This document shows, piece after piece, positions 1-10,052 of a stretch of 64,000 nucleotides of DNA. The position numbers were made by a program, and so were the translations under genes. The stretch lies in assembly GCA_963795385.1 (NCBI GenBank), contig CAWCHK010000009.1:1-64000 (forward strand). The letters are read 5' to 3'. This stretch comes from CAVURS01 sp963795385. GTDB lineage: Bacteria; Actinomycetota; Actinomycetes; Actinomycetales; CAVURS01. A model generated the notes under the pieces. That model saw only the letters and a program-made list of their open reading frames with translations. It ran no database searches and was not told the origin of the DNA. How positions within the stretch are numbered: the first letter of the stretch is position 1; every line of letters starts with the position of its first letter.

Positions 1-2317
1 GACGGTGGCCCGGGCCGCCGAGGCCAGGCGCCTGCTCGCGCTGCCCAGCGTGGCGGACAACCCGCACCTGCGCCTCCAGGTCACGGCACGCCTCAGTTGG
101 GTCCAGGCGCGCCCGGCACTCGCCGCCGCGCTGCGACAACCGACCGCGGACGAACGGGCCGAGGCCTATCCGATGTACGTCGGCTGCGCAGGGGCGACGC
201 GCGACCCGGAAGTCGTCGGCGTCATGCTGGCGAGCCTGGACCGGCTGACCAACGAGCAGGATCCGGTCCGGGCCGGCGCCCTGACCGCCATCGCGGACAT
301 CCCGGCCTGGCTCTTCGGGGAGAGCGACACCGGCCGGATCCAAGCGTAGTACCGACGCCGTACAAGCCCGGGACAGCTCGGGGCAGACCCGAGCTGCCGT
401 GGGCCGGCTGGCCGGCGCGCTCCTGCGGGAAGCGGCGCGATCTCCGGGACGTCCGTCGCTGACGGCCACCGGGCTCAGCGGGATCGAGCTGCTGACCGAA
501 CACGAAGTAGGGGTCGGCCTGCGCGGCCTGCCGGTGGACTTGCCGCACGACACCGAACACGCGGTGTTCGCGGCGCTGCGGCCGCGGCTGGAGGCCGAGG
601 CGAGGCGTGGTCGCTATGCCATCGCGCTGGCCATGGCGACCATGCTGGGGCGCCGGGCCTGGGCCATGGACGGTCTACAAGACCTGGTCCGCCGGGCCGT
701 CTCGGCCAAGGCCGACCACGTGGTGCGCCAGGCGGTAGCCCTGCGGCTCGCGCCCCCCGAACATCGGGACGAGCGGATGCGGAGATCTTCGGCGCGGACC
801 GTTCGACCATCACCATCCCCGCGGTCCAGGCGGTGATCTCCCGGCGTCGTACCGACCTGCTCGACACTGTCTTCCGCCAGCCCCGTTTACAGGCCGGTTC
901 TGGATCGGGGCATGCGCTCATCCCTTTGTTCCGTGGGTGTTTCGACGCCTGGCTGCCCCGGCAGACCCGGGCGTACGCCGACCTGTTGGTCGGGCTTAGC
1001 CACTGCACCCGACGTATCCGTCTATCAGCGGGCGTCCGCGGTGCGACGCTTCGCCGGTTGCCCGGCACGGTCGAGCAGGTCCGGGGCTTCGTCGATGATC
1101 CGGAGGTTTCAGTCCAGGAGGCCGCCCTGGCGGCGTTGGCCTGGACTGGATCGAGGGCCGGCCGATGTGATCCCCGACCTGCTGGCGCATGCCGACGGCG
1201 ATCGAGTTCCGCGTGGCCAGGTATGCGCTGGCCCGGTGCTCGCGGTTCATCTCGGCCGACGAGGTCGCCAGCCGGCTGGAGCCGCTGCTGGCATGGACCA
1301 AAGGTGACCGCACGCAAGGAGGCGGTTCGCGTGCTCGCCGAGAGCCGGGTGCCCGACGTGGCCCGTGTGCTGGCGGAGGTTTGGTCAGCGCCGGGTCAGC
1401 ATCGCGACGTCCGGCGTGCGGTCGTCCCGGCCGGTCGCTTCCTACTGGACGACGAGCGCATCTGGGATCTGCTGGGGGGCTCCAGGTCGATCCGGCCTAG
1501 CCACCGCCCTGCTCGACGTCTCACCCTGGGATTGCCGGTGCGGCATCGGCCACGGTTCGCCGCCCTAGTCGGGACGGTTGCCGGCTCCGCGGACCCCGGA
1601 TACGGCGCGGGGCGGGCGTCACTGTACTGCCGCAGTCGGTCCAGTGGGCGGTCCAGCGGCATGGCTATCTCCGCGGTGCGCGCGTTGATCATGGACTCCA
1701 CATCCACCTGGCGCGTGGCGTGAACGCGTTGGTCCTCAGCTCGGACGTCCTTGCCGATAGCCAAGGGGTAGTCGCCGTTGCCGAGGACCTGATCGCGTCG
1801 GTCGACGAGCAGCGAGCCCACCGGGAGCCGCCGGCCCGGCAACGTCTCGGCGAGCTCGTGGCCCGGCTTCAAGTGGCACTCGTGACGTCTTCCGACCTGC
1901 GCGCTGGCGCGCTCGAGATCGCCGACCGTCTGGTCCCCGTGTCGCCTGACCTGGCAATCACGCTGTCGGCCGGGGCGATCTCCTGGGACGACCCGACGGT
2001 GTCTTGCCAGCGCTGCGGCATATCGCCGAGATATCCGACCGGCCGTTGCTGGCCGGGACCGCGTTTGTCGTCGTGTCGGCCGGAACCTGTCGCGCGTCCT
2101 CGACCGCCTCGACCCGGTCGTTGTGTGGCCGGTCGCCCGCGCCCTGCTGGACACCGGCTCGACGGCCGCTGCCTGGATAGCGCTGGCGCTCGTGCAGGTG
2201 ACGGGCGGCACGGCCGGCTGGACCGAGCCCTGGCCCACCCTGATCGCCGAGCTGAGGGGCCACGAGAATCGCGATCTGAGGGGCGCGGCCATGGCCACCT
2301 TCATGGCACCTGAATAG
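1..2317 (+). pseudogene. HEAT-repeat-like protein, 5'-truncated by window edge and broken by frameshifts
   Basis: The + strand keeps helical-repeat coding character to about 2317, but only by hopping between all three frames (for example 5-349, 399-about 800, 833-about 1150, 1189-about 1310, 1720-about 1990, 2123-2317). Fragments such as DDPEVSVQEAALAALAWTG and RSVPDVARVL-like segments have the alternating Ala/Leu/Val helices and Asp-Pro caps of HEAT or ARM repeats. It would be a repeat scaffold of over 770 residues, beginning before the window. There is no catalytic motif. Frameshifts occur at the same density as in the essential genes that follow, so errors in the sequence are as likely as a true pseudogene. 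Function unknown. Confidence 0.5.
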
Positions 2318-2379
2318 ACGGTCTGGCTGGACGGTGTGGGCCGAGCCATCGTGACCGGCACCGACAGCCGAACAGGAGG

Positions 2380-2451
2380 TGCCCCCGGCAGGATTCGAAC
2401 CTGCGCTTCCGCCTCCGGAGGGCGGCGCTCTATCCCCTGAGCTACGGGGGC
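2380..2451 (-). tRNA. tRNA-Arg (anticodon CCG)
   Basis: The minus strand folds into a complete 72-nt cloverleaf. It has a 7-bp acceptor stem GCCCCCG/CGGGGGC with discriminator A, a D arm GCTC/GAGC, an anticodon stem CCGCC/GGCGG around the loop CTCCGGA (anticodon CCG), a 4-nt variable loop, and a T arm GCAGG-TTCGAAT-CCTGC. CCA is not encoded. It decodes CGG, a frequent Arg codon at this GC content. It lies about 1.3 kb from argS, the enzyme that charges it, in the opposite orientation; this neighbourhood is common in actinobacteria. Confidence 0.96.
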
Positions 2452-2512
2452 TCTGAGGCGAGTGCGAGGTTATCAGGACAGCGCGGCCCTCCCGCGCCGT
2501 AGGCTGACGAGC

Positions 2513-2959
2513 GTGGAGCGGGTCTATGACGCCAGGCGACGGCGACCGGTGTCGCGTCTGCGCGCCCCGCGGGTCCTGGTCTGCGACGACACCGACGCCG
2601 TACGGCACCTGATCCGGGTCAACCTCGAGCTCGAGGGCTACGACGTGATCGAGGCCCACGACGGCGAAGAAGCCCTCAACATCCTGGCCAGCATCACCGA
2701 CGCCGAGGACGACCCGCTGCCCGACGTCGTCACGGTCGACGCGCTGATGCCGCGCCGCGACGGCTGGTGGACGGTCGGCATGATCCGCACCGACCCGCGG
2801 CTCGAGCACATCCCGGTCGTCATGGTCACCGCGTCGGTGCAGAGCCACCACCGGGCCCAGGCCGAGCAGGCGGCCGTCGACGGGTTCATCGCCAAGCCGT
2901 TCGAGCCGGACGAGCTGATCGCCCTGGTCGGCGTGCTCGCCTCCGGCGGTCGGGTCTAG
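2513..2959 (+). CDS. Stand-alone response-regulator receiver protein
   Basis: This 148-residue protein is essentially one receiver domain (residues about 18-145) after a short basic N-terminus. The acidic pair is D25-D26, the phospho-acceptor is D76 (VTVDALMP), the signalling Thr is T106 (VMVTAS) and the conserved Lys is K128 (AKPFEPDEL). There is no DNA-binding or enzymatic output domain, so it probably signals through a protein partner, like CheY or Spo0F. The GTG at 2513 is chosen over an upstream in-frame GTG at 2462 because TAGGCT (2500-2505) lies 7 nt before it, giving a leaderless start. No histidine kinase is adjacent. Its stop overlaps the stop of the convergent membrane-protein gene by 4 bp. 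Confidence 0.85.
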   Translation: MERVYDARRRRPVSRLRAPRVLVCDDTDAVRHLIRVNLELEGYDVIEAHDGEEALNILASITDAEDDPLPDVVTVDALMPRRDGWWTVGMIRTDPRLEHIPVVMVTASVQSHHRAQAEQAAVDGFIAKPFEPDELIALVGVLASGGRV

Positions 2960-3695
2960 CTCTCCCGCGGCAGCAGCGAGATCTTCTGCCAGATCTTGTT
3001 GGAGAGCTCGGTGGTCAAGGTCTCCAACGTCGAGATGGTGTCCAGCACGACGACGTCGGTGCTGTGCTCGGCGCACAGCGCCGCGGTCTTGGCGGTCAGG
3101 CTGAGCATCTCCGAGCAGTAGTCCAGGTAGTGGTGCAGCTGGTCGGCGTCCAGCCCGTGCGCCACGCTCTGCGACGTGCGGGTGTACGTCGGGCTCACCT
3201 GCTCCGGGTCCTTGGACAGCTGGTGCATGTCGATGACGTGGGCCAGCGAGCGCAGCCGATAGAGCAGGCGCGAGCAGCGTCCTTGCGCTCCAGCCGCTCG
3301 GGGAACGCCCAGAGGAACAGCACGGCGATCGAGGCGAAGACCAGGTCGTTGATGACGCTCTCCACCAACGGCACCCAGTCCGAGGGTCGTCCAGCCCGGT
3401 GCCGATCGCCCCGTGCAGGCTCAGGCCGAGCGCGATGACGCGTCGCACCCGAGATCAGGACGCTGATGGTGCGGGCGGTCCACGTCGTACGCCGCAGCCG
3501 GACCCGCGACTCACCGGCCGTCTCCTGGACCAGCAGGACCAGCTGGCGCAGGTCGCGGGCCGCCTTGGTCAGGCCGCGCTCGCCGAACCGCGCGTGGATC
3601 CGGCGTTCGAGCTGCTCGACGGTTGCGCCGACGTGGTCGGCGACCAGCTGGACCTCGTCGCCCGAGGGGCTGGTCGGCTGCCCGGTGGTCGGCAC
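2956..3695 (-). CDS. Two-helix membrane protein of unknown function (frameshifted)
   Basis: The reconstructed protein has about 245 residues. The soluble N-terminus carries GATVEQLERRIHARFGERG. A first hydrophobic segment follows (ISVLISG, then VIALGLSLHGAIGTGL) and a second (VINDLVFASIAVLFLWAFPE), then a cytosolic helical C-terminus rich in Leu and Thr ending ISLLPRES. The coding signal passes through three frames, with breaks near 3280, 3390 and 3440. No family is recognised. The GTG start at 3695 is supported by TAGAGT (minus strand, 3707-3702) placed 6 nt upstream, divergent from the argS promoter only 34 bp away. The start and termini are clear; the interior is uncertain. Confidence 0.6.
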
Positions 3696-3701
3696 GGGGC
3701 G

Positions 3702-3723
3702 ACTCTAGGAGCGCCGGTAGCCT
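3702..3723. promoter_or_regulatory. Divergent leaderless promoters for argS and the membrane-protein gene
   Basis: Two -10-like hexamers face away from each other in a 34-bp intergenic gap. TAGCCT on the plus strand (3718-3723) is 6 nt before argS GTG 3730. TAGAGT on the minus strand (3707-3702) is 6 nt before GTG 3695. Neither gene has room for a leader or Shine-Dalgarno sequence. Confidence 0.55.
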
Positions 3724-3729
3724 TTTGGG

Positions 3730-5390
3730 GTGACCCCCGAGGAGCTGTCGGCCGCGATCCGCGCCTGTCTGAGCGACGCCGTCGCCGCGGGCGAGCTGTC
3801 CGTCTCGGTGCCGGACGAGGTGCGGGTCGAGCGGCCGCGGGTCCGCGAGCACGGCGACTGGTCGACCAACGTGGCCCTGCAGCTGGCCAAGCCGGCCGGG
3901 CGTGGCGCCGCGGGTGGTCGCGGACGCGCTCGCTGCGCGGCTCGGCTCGGTGCCCGGGCATCAAGAGCGTCTCGGTCGCCGGCCCGGGCTTCCTCAACAT
4001 CGTGCTGGACGCGGCGGCCGCCGGAGAGCTGGCCCGGTCGATCGTGACCGAGGGCGCGGCGTACGGGCACTCGGACCTGCTGGCCGGCGAGCGGCTCAAC
4101 CTGGAGTTCGTCTCGGCCAACCCGACCGGGCCGCTGCACCTCGGCGGCACCCGCTGGGCCGCGGTCGGCGACTCCCTCGCCCGGATCCTGACCGCGCAGG
4201 GCGCCTCGGTCGGCAAGGAGTACTACTTCAACGACCACGGCGCCCAGATCGACCGCTACGCCCGGTCGCTGCTCGCCGCGGCCAAGGGTGAGCCGACGCC
4301 GGAGGACGGGTACGGCGGGGCCTACATCGGTGACATCGCCCAGCGGGTGCTGGCCGACCACCCGGACACCCTCGCGCTGCCGGAGACCGAGGCCCAAGAG
4401 GTCTTCCGGTCGGCCGGCGTGCAGCTGATGTTCGACGAGATCAAGGCCGACCTGCACGACTTCGGGGTCGACTTCGACGTGTACTTCCACGAGAACGAGC
4501 TGCACGAGACCGGCGCGGTCGAGCACGCGGTCGCCCGGCTGCGCGAGCTCGGGCACATGTACGAGCTGGACGGCGCGCTGTGGCTGCGGACGACCGAGTT
4601 CGGCGACGACAAGGACCGGGTCATCGTCAAGAGCGACGGTGAGGCGTCGTACTTCTCCGGGGACCTGGCCTACTACCTCAACAAGCGCGAGCGCGGCTTC
4701 GACCGGGTCGTGATCATGCTCGGCGCCGACCATCACGGCTACATCGGCCGGTTGATGGCGATGTGCGCGGCGTTCGGCGACACCCCGGGCGTCAACCTGG
4801 AGATCCTGATCGGCCAGATGGTCAACCTGCTCAAGGACGGCGAGCCGGTCCGGATGAGCAAGCGGGCCGGCAACACCGTGACGATGCAGGACCTGGTCGA
4901 GGCGGTCGGCGTGGACGCCGCGCGGTACTCGCTGGCCCGCTCCTCGGCCGACTCGCAGATGGACATCGACCTCGACCTGCTGACCAAGCGCAGCAACGAC
5001 AACCCGGTCTACTACGTGCAGTACGTGCACGCCCGCGCGGCCGGCGTCGCGCGCAACGCCGAGGCCGACGGGGTCCGCACGGCCGACGGCTTCGACCCGT
5101 CGCTGCTGACCCATGACACCGAGTCGCTGCTGCTGGCGGCGCTGGGTGAGTTCCCGCGGGTGGTCGCCAGGCGGCGACGCTGCGCGAGCCGCACCGGGTG
5201 GCCCGCTATCTCGAGGAGCTCGCCGGCACCTACCACCGCTGGTACGACGCGTGCCGGGTCCGCCCGGACAACGCCGACGACCCGGTCACCGACCTGCACC
5301 GGACCCGGCTCTGGCTCAACCAGGCGACCGGACAGGTGCATCGCGAACGGCCTTGGCCTGCTTGGGGTTTCGGCTCCGGACCGGATGTAG
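3730..5390 (+). CDS. argS: Arginyl-tRNA synthetase (frameshifted in this sequence)
   Basis: Class I aminoacyl-tRNA synthetase charging tRNA-Arg in the cytosol. The roughly 550-residue product, reconstructed over four indels, has the N-terminal Add1 domain, the HIGH-type motif as PLHLGG, the KMSKS-type motif as VRMSKRAG, and the C-terminal anticodon-binding DALR domain ending LLGVSAPDRM. Extra bases appear near 3897 (GGC read as GGGC), 3957 (GCC read as GCCC) and 5339, and one base is missing near 5170. Frame arithmetic closes exactly with these four. The gene is essential and every domain is present, so the breaks are probably sequence errors. It starts at GTG 3730 behind TAGCCT and is followed after 3 nt by lysA. 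Confidence 0.93.
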
Positions 5391-5393
5391 CGC

Positions 5394-6804
5394 ATGCCCG
5401 CGCACATCGCCGGCGAGATGCACGCCGGCATCCGCGGGCCGGGGTGGCTGCAGGTGCCCGAGGACGTCAACGACCTGGTCCCGCGGCTGTGGGCTTCGTC
5501 GGTCCGGCGCGGTGACGACGGCGCGCTGCGGGTCGGCGGCGTGGACGTCCGCGACATCGCGCGCGAGCACGGCACCCCGGCGTACGTGCTGGACGAGGCC
5601 GACCTGCGCGGGCGGGCGGTGGCCTATCGCGATGCGTTCCGGCGGGCGTTCGGCGGCAACGCCGACGTCTACTACGCCGGCAAGGCGTTCCTGTGCACGG
5701 CGGTCGCTCGCTGGATGGCCGAGGACGGGCTGGCCGTGGACACCTGCAGTGGTGGCGAGCTCGCGGTGGCGCTGCGGGCTGGTGTGCCGCCAGAGCGAAT
5801 CGGCTTGCACGGCAACAACAAGAGCGACGCGGAGATCGACCGCGCCGTGGCCGCCGGGATCGGCCGGGTGGTCATCGACGGCATCGACGAGATCGGCCGG
5901 GTGGCCGCCGCGGGGGAGCGGCACGGCCGTCGCGTGCCGGTGCTGTTGCGGGTGACGGTCGGCGTGGAGGCGCACACCCACGAGTACATCGCGACCGCGC
6001 ACGAGGACCAGAAGTTCGGGCTGTCGCTGGCCGGCGGTCAGGCCCGCAAGGCGGTGGAACTCGTTCTGGCGCAAGAGAAGTGGCTTGACCTGCGCGGGCT
6101 GCACTCGCACATCGGCAGCCAGATCTTCGACACGTCCGGGCTTCGACGTCGCGGCGCACCGGATCATCGGGCTGCATGCCGAGCTGTCCCGCGACCTCGG
6201 CCGGGAGCTGCCCGAGCTCGATCTCGGCGGCGGCTTCGGGGTGGCCTACACGACCCAGCACGACCCGCTGCCGCCGGACCAGCTGGCCGACGGCCTGGCC
6301 GAGATCGTCCACCGCGAGTGCGCGGCGGCCGGCGTCGACGTGCCGCGGATCTCGGTCGAGCCGGGCCGGGCCATCGCGGGGCCGAGCACGTTCACGCTCT
6401 ACTCCGTCGGCACGGTCAAGCAGGTCGAGCTGGACCGCGGGCTGGCGCGGACCTATGTCGCGGTCGACGGCGGGATGAGCGACAACGTGCGGACGGCGCT
6501 CTACGACGCCGACTACTCCTGCACGCTGGCCTCGCGCGCGTCGGCGGCGCCGCCGGTCCTGGCTCGGGTCGTCGGCAAGCACTGCGAGAGCGGCGACATC
6601 GTGGTCAAGGACGAGTTCCTGCCGGGCGACGTCGCGGCCGGTGACCTGGTGGCAGTCCCCGGGACGGGGGCCTACTGCCGCAGCATGGCCAGCCAGTACA
6701 ACCACGTCCCGCGGCCGCCGGTGCTGTCCGTGCGCGACGGTGCGGTCCGGGTGCTGCTGCGCCGCGAGACCGAGGACGACATCCTCGCCCTCGACCTCGG
6801 CTGA
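5394..6804 (+). CDS. lysA: Diaminopimelate decarboxylase (one frameshift)
   Basis: PLP enzyme converting meso-diaminopimelate to L-lysine, the last step of lysine synthesis. The product of about 469 residues has a fold-type III barrel with the Schiff-base Lys in DVYYAGKAF (K97), HSHIGSQ for phosphate/substrate binding, the glycine-rich LGGGFGVAY, EPGRAI, and the C-terminal GAYCRSMASQYN segment contributing across the dimer. One extra G near 6137 (TCCGGC read as TCCGGGC) switches frame; both halves are otherwise intact. The ATG is 3 nt after the argS stop, so the two are cotranscribed, as in other actinobacteria. Confidence 0.95.
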
Positions 6805-6920
6805 GTGATCTGGCCGGGCTGGCCGGGCTGACCCGAGCTACCCGAGCTGACTCGGCTGACCCGCCTGATCGGGCTGACCAGCTCCGGTCGGCCGACCAAC
6901 CTGGGGCCGTGACCGCGTCG

Positions 6921-6969
6921 ATGGCTGAACGAGATCCGGGTGCTATCACCCCCGACTCAGTTCAGCCAT
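6921..6969. repeat. Hairpin repeat, copy 1
   Basis: A 49-bp unit bounded by perfect inverted 10-mers ATGGCTGAAC / GTTCAGCCAT, with an inner GGGTG-CTA-TCACCC hairpin. A near-identical copy lies at 7036-7083. Both sit in the 355-bp gap between lysA and the small membrane gene (6805-7159). The first part of that gap (about 6810-6890) is a degenerate run of GGCTGACC/CGAGCTG-like units. I see no gene there. The repeats could serve as a terminator for the argS-lysA operon. Confidence 0.75.
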
Positions 6970-7035
6970 CCGTGCAGCCACCCGGACGAGGAGTTCGAGA
7001 CGGACCTCCGGACCGCTACCGAGGTCGATGCACGC

Positions 7036-7083
7036 ATGGCTGAACGAGATGCGGGGTGATAGCCCCCGACTCAGTTCAGCCAT
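7036..7083. repeat. Hairpin repeat, copy 2
   Basis: The second, 48-bp copy has the same terminal inverted repeat ATGGCTGAAC / GTTCAGCCAT and the same order of inner blocks (GAGAT, GGGGTGATAGCCCCC, GACTCA). Similarity to copy 1 extends a few bases beyond each end (GTGC-type flanks). The inner loops differ, but substitutions keep base pairing possible, which suggests selection on the structure. Confidence 0.75.
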
Positions 7084-7159
7084 CGGTGCGTCACGCCGAC
7101 CGGGGCGTTGCCACTTGAGACCCGGTGCCGTCGACCCGGGCCTCGACCTGGGACTCGGG

Positions 7160-7486
7160 CTAGATCAGCTCGACGAGGTGCCAGATCCCGATGCCGGCGG
7201 TGATCCCGACCAGTCCGAGCAGGAACAGCCAGCCCGCGATGCGCACACCCCAACGGTTGTCGGCGAGCAGCGCCCGACCGAGGTTGGCCGACTGGATGGC
7301 GCGCCCCTCGAAGGAGTACGCCGAGTGGCCGCCCGTGCTGGCGAACGGCGCCAGGTCGGTCCGGTCCACGACCTGACCGAACGGCTCCGGCTCGGGATGC
7401 TCGGCGCTCCACCCGTGCCAGTCAGCGCGGGCGGGGTCGTGGGCCTGCTCGTGCCGCGGCCCGGCGCCACCCGTCGTACGGCTCAT
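7160..7486 (-). CDS. Small membrane protein, unknown function
   Basis: A 108-residue protein with a hydrophilic, Pro/His-rich N-terminal half (MSRTTGGAGPRHEQ and on), a middle AYSFEGRAIQSANLGRAL segment, and one strong transmembrane stretch near the C-terminus (WGVRIAGWLFLLGLVGITAG) followed by IGIWHLVELI. There is no signal peptide. The start is set at 7486 rather than further upstream because MSRTT begins the compositionally uniform part. It is convergent with lysA and divergent from hom. I do not recognise the family. It is intact although the genes around it are frameshifted. Confidence 0.6.
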   Translation of the reverse strand: MSRTTGGAGPRHEQAHDPARADWHGWSAEHPEPEPFGQVVDRTDLAPFASTGGHSAYSFEGRAIQSANLGRALLADNRWGVRIAGWLFLLGLVGITAGIGIWHLVELI

Positions 7487-7601
7487 GCCGGGAGTGTGGC
7501 ACTCCCGGGCGGCGCCTGTCCGGATGGCGGAATGTGGGACGCTCATCTGGCGGACGGCGGCACAATTTCCTGCGCGTCTGCCCCGCCCCGAGAGGACATC
7601 C

Positions 7602-8959
7602 ATGCCCAGCCCCGCTGCGACCCCGAGCGGGCGACCCGTGCGGGTCGCACTGCTCGGCTGCGGTGTCGTCGGCTCGGCGGTCGCGCGGCTGCTCGGGCGA
7701 GCACGCCGCCGACCTCGGCGCCCGGGTCGGCGCGCCGCTGGAGCTGGTCGGGGTCGCCGTACGCCGGTTGGGTCGGGACCGCTCGGCCACCGGGGTGCCG
7801 GACGAGCTGTTCACGACCGACGCGGCCGAGCTGGTCACCCGGGCCGACGTGGTCGTCGAGGTCATCGGCGGCATCGAGCCGGCGCGCGCCCTGATCCTGC
7901 GCGCGATGGAGCACGGCGCGAGCGTCGTCACCGCCAACAAGGCGCTGCTCGCGGCGGACGGCCCCACGCTCTATGCCGCGGCGGCCGAGCAGGGCGTCGA
8001 CCTCTACTACGAGGCCGCGGTCGCGGGGGCGATCCCGTTGCTGCGCCCCCTGCGCGAGTCGCTGGCCGGAGACTCGGTACGCCGCGTGCTCGGCATCGTC
8101 AACGGCACCACCAACTACGTGCTCGACAAGATGGACACGACCGGCGCCGGGGTTCGCCGAGGCCGTCGAGCAGGCCCAGGCGCTGGGCTACGCCGAGGCC
8201 GACCCCACGGCGGACATCGAGGGGTTCGACGCGGCGGCCAAGGCCGCGATCCTCGCCTCGCTCGCGTTCCACACCCGGGTCGCCGCGGCCGATGTGCATC
8301 GCGAGGGCATCACGGAGGTCACGGCGGCGGACGTCGCCGCCGCGCGGGCCATGGGCTGCGTCGTCAAGCTGCTGGCCATCTGCGAGCGCGCGCCGATCCC
8401 AGCCGATGGGCCGGATTCGGTTGCTACCGAAGGGGTTTCGGTGCGCGTGCATCCCGCGATGATCCCGCTGAGCCATCCGCTGGCCGGCGTGCGCGAAGCC
8501 TTCAACGCCGTCTTCGTCGAGGCCGACGCGGCCGGGCAGCTGATGTTCTACGGCAAGGGCGCCGGCGGCGACCCGACGGCGAGCGCGGTCCTCGGCGACC
8601 TCGTCGCCGTCGCTCGGCACCGGGTGGTCGGCGGCCGCGGACCGGGCGAGTCGTCGTACGCCGATCTGCGGGTGCTGCCGATGGGCGAGGCCATCACGCG
8701 CTACCACATCAGCCTCGACGTGGCCGACCGGCCGGGCGTGCTCGCGCAGGTGGCGTCGGCGTTCGCCGAGCACGAGGTGTCGATCGAGACGGTGCGCCAA
8801 CAGCTGCTGCCGGCCGACGACGGGTCGCAGGGCCGGGCCGCGCTCGTCGTCGTGACCCATGCCGCGCCGGACGCCGCGCTGTCGGCGACGGTCGAGTCGC
8901 TGGCCAAGCTCGACGTCGTCGAGTCGGTGGTCAGTGTCATGCGGGTGGAAGGGGACTGA
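7602..8959 (+). CDS. hom: Homoserine dehydrogenase (two frameshifts)
   Basis: Reduces L-aspartate semialdehyde to L-homoserine, the branch point to threonine and methionine. The reconstructed product of about 452 residues has the Rossmann motif LLGCGVVGSAV at the N-terminus, the VVTANKALLA and GIVNGTTNYVLDKM substrate region, the catalytic GYAEADPTADIEG stretch, and a C-terminal ACT domain (YHISLDVADRPGVLAQVASAF), the usual site of threonine feedback inhibition. An extra G near 7693 and another near 8150 shift frame. ATG 7602 follows the purine-rich GAGAGGACATCC. thrC and thrB follow directly. Confidence 0.94.
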
Positions 8960-8963
8960 CCAG

Positions 8964-10051
8964 GTGGCGCAGCCATGGCGGGGGGTCATCGAGGAGTACC
9001 TCGACCGGCTCCCGTTCGACGGCGGCACCGCGATCGTCACGCTCGGCGAGGGCGGCACGCCGCTGGTGCGCGCGGCGTACCTGTCCGAGCTGACCGGCTG
9101 CGAGGTGTGGCTGAAGTGCGAGGGCGTGAACCCGACCGGCTCGTTCAAGGACCGGGGCATGACGACGGCGATCACCCACGCCCGGGCGGCCGGCGCGCGC
9201 AGCGGTCATCTGCGCCTCGACCGGCAACACGTCGGCCTCGGCCGCGGCCTATGCCACGGCGGCCGGGCTCAGCTGCGCGGTGCTGGTGCCCGACGGCAAG
9301 ATCGCGCTGGGCAAGCTGAGCCAGGCGATCGCCCACGGCGCGACCCTGCTGCAGGTCGACGGCAACTTCGACGACTGCCTGACGCTGGCCCGCAAGCTCG
9401 CGGAGGCCTATCCGGTCGAGCTGGTCAACTCGGTCAACCCGGTGCGCATCCAGGGTCAGAAGACCGCGGCGTTCGAGGTCGTCGACACGCTCGGCGATGC
9501 GCCGGACATCCACTGCCTGCCGGTCGGCAACGCCGGCAACATCACGGCGTACTGGCTGGGCTACCAGGAGTATCTGCCGACCGGCGAGAAGCCCGGCCCC
9601 GCGACGAGGACGCCGCGGATGTGGGGCTTCCAGGCCGCCGGCTCGGCGCCGATCGTCAAGGGGCACCCGATCGACCAGCCGGACACGATCGCCACGGCGA
9701 TCCGGATCGGCAACCCGGCGTCGTGGCAGCAGGCGATCACCGCTCGCGATGACAGCGGCGGGCTGATCGACGCGGTCACCGACGAGCAGATCCTCGCCGC
9801 GCACCGGATCCTGTCGGCCGAGGAGGGTGTCTTCGTCGAGCCCGCGTCGGCGGCCAGCGCGGCCGGGCTGATCGCGATGCACGAGGCCGGCCGGCTCGAC
9901 CCGGGCCAGCGCGTGGTCTGCACGGTCACCGGCCACGGCCTCAAGGACCCGGAGTGGGCGATCAAGGGCCTGCGACGGCGGCGCCGTCACGCCGGTCCGC
10001 GTGCCGGTCGACGCGATGACCGCGGCCGTCGCGCTCGGCCTCGAGGGCTGA
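8964..10051 (+). CDS. thrC: Threonine synthase (two frameshifts)
   Basis: PLP-dependent conversion of O-phosphohomoserine to L-threonine. The protein of about 362 residues has the Schiff-base Lys in NPTGSFKDRGM (K62), the phosphate/PLP loop CASTGNTSAS, LPVGNAGNITAYW and a C-terminal TVTGHGLKDPEW. This is the short class found in actinobacteria. A base is missing near 9200 and one is extra near 9970, just before the C-terminus. The GTG start is 4 nt past the hom stop, and its stop overlaps the region of thrB's start (1 nt gap), so hom-thrC-thrB is an operon. Confidence 0.94.
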
Positions 10052-10052
10052 C

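Noticed and set aside
2380..2451. tRNA-Arg as a mobile-element insertion site
   Set aside because: No integrase gene and no repeated tRNA 3' end were seen downstream in the window.
3705..5114. Long open frame antisense to argS (469 codons), and similar ones over lysA, hom and murA
   Set aside because: At this GC content the complementary frames lack stops by chance; the products are Arg/Val/Asp-rich with no family resemblance, and the sense strand encodes known enzymes.
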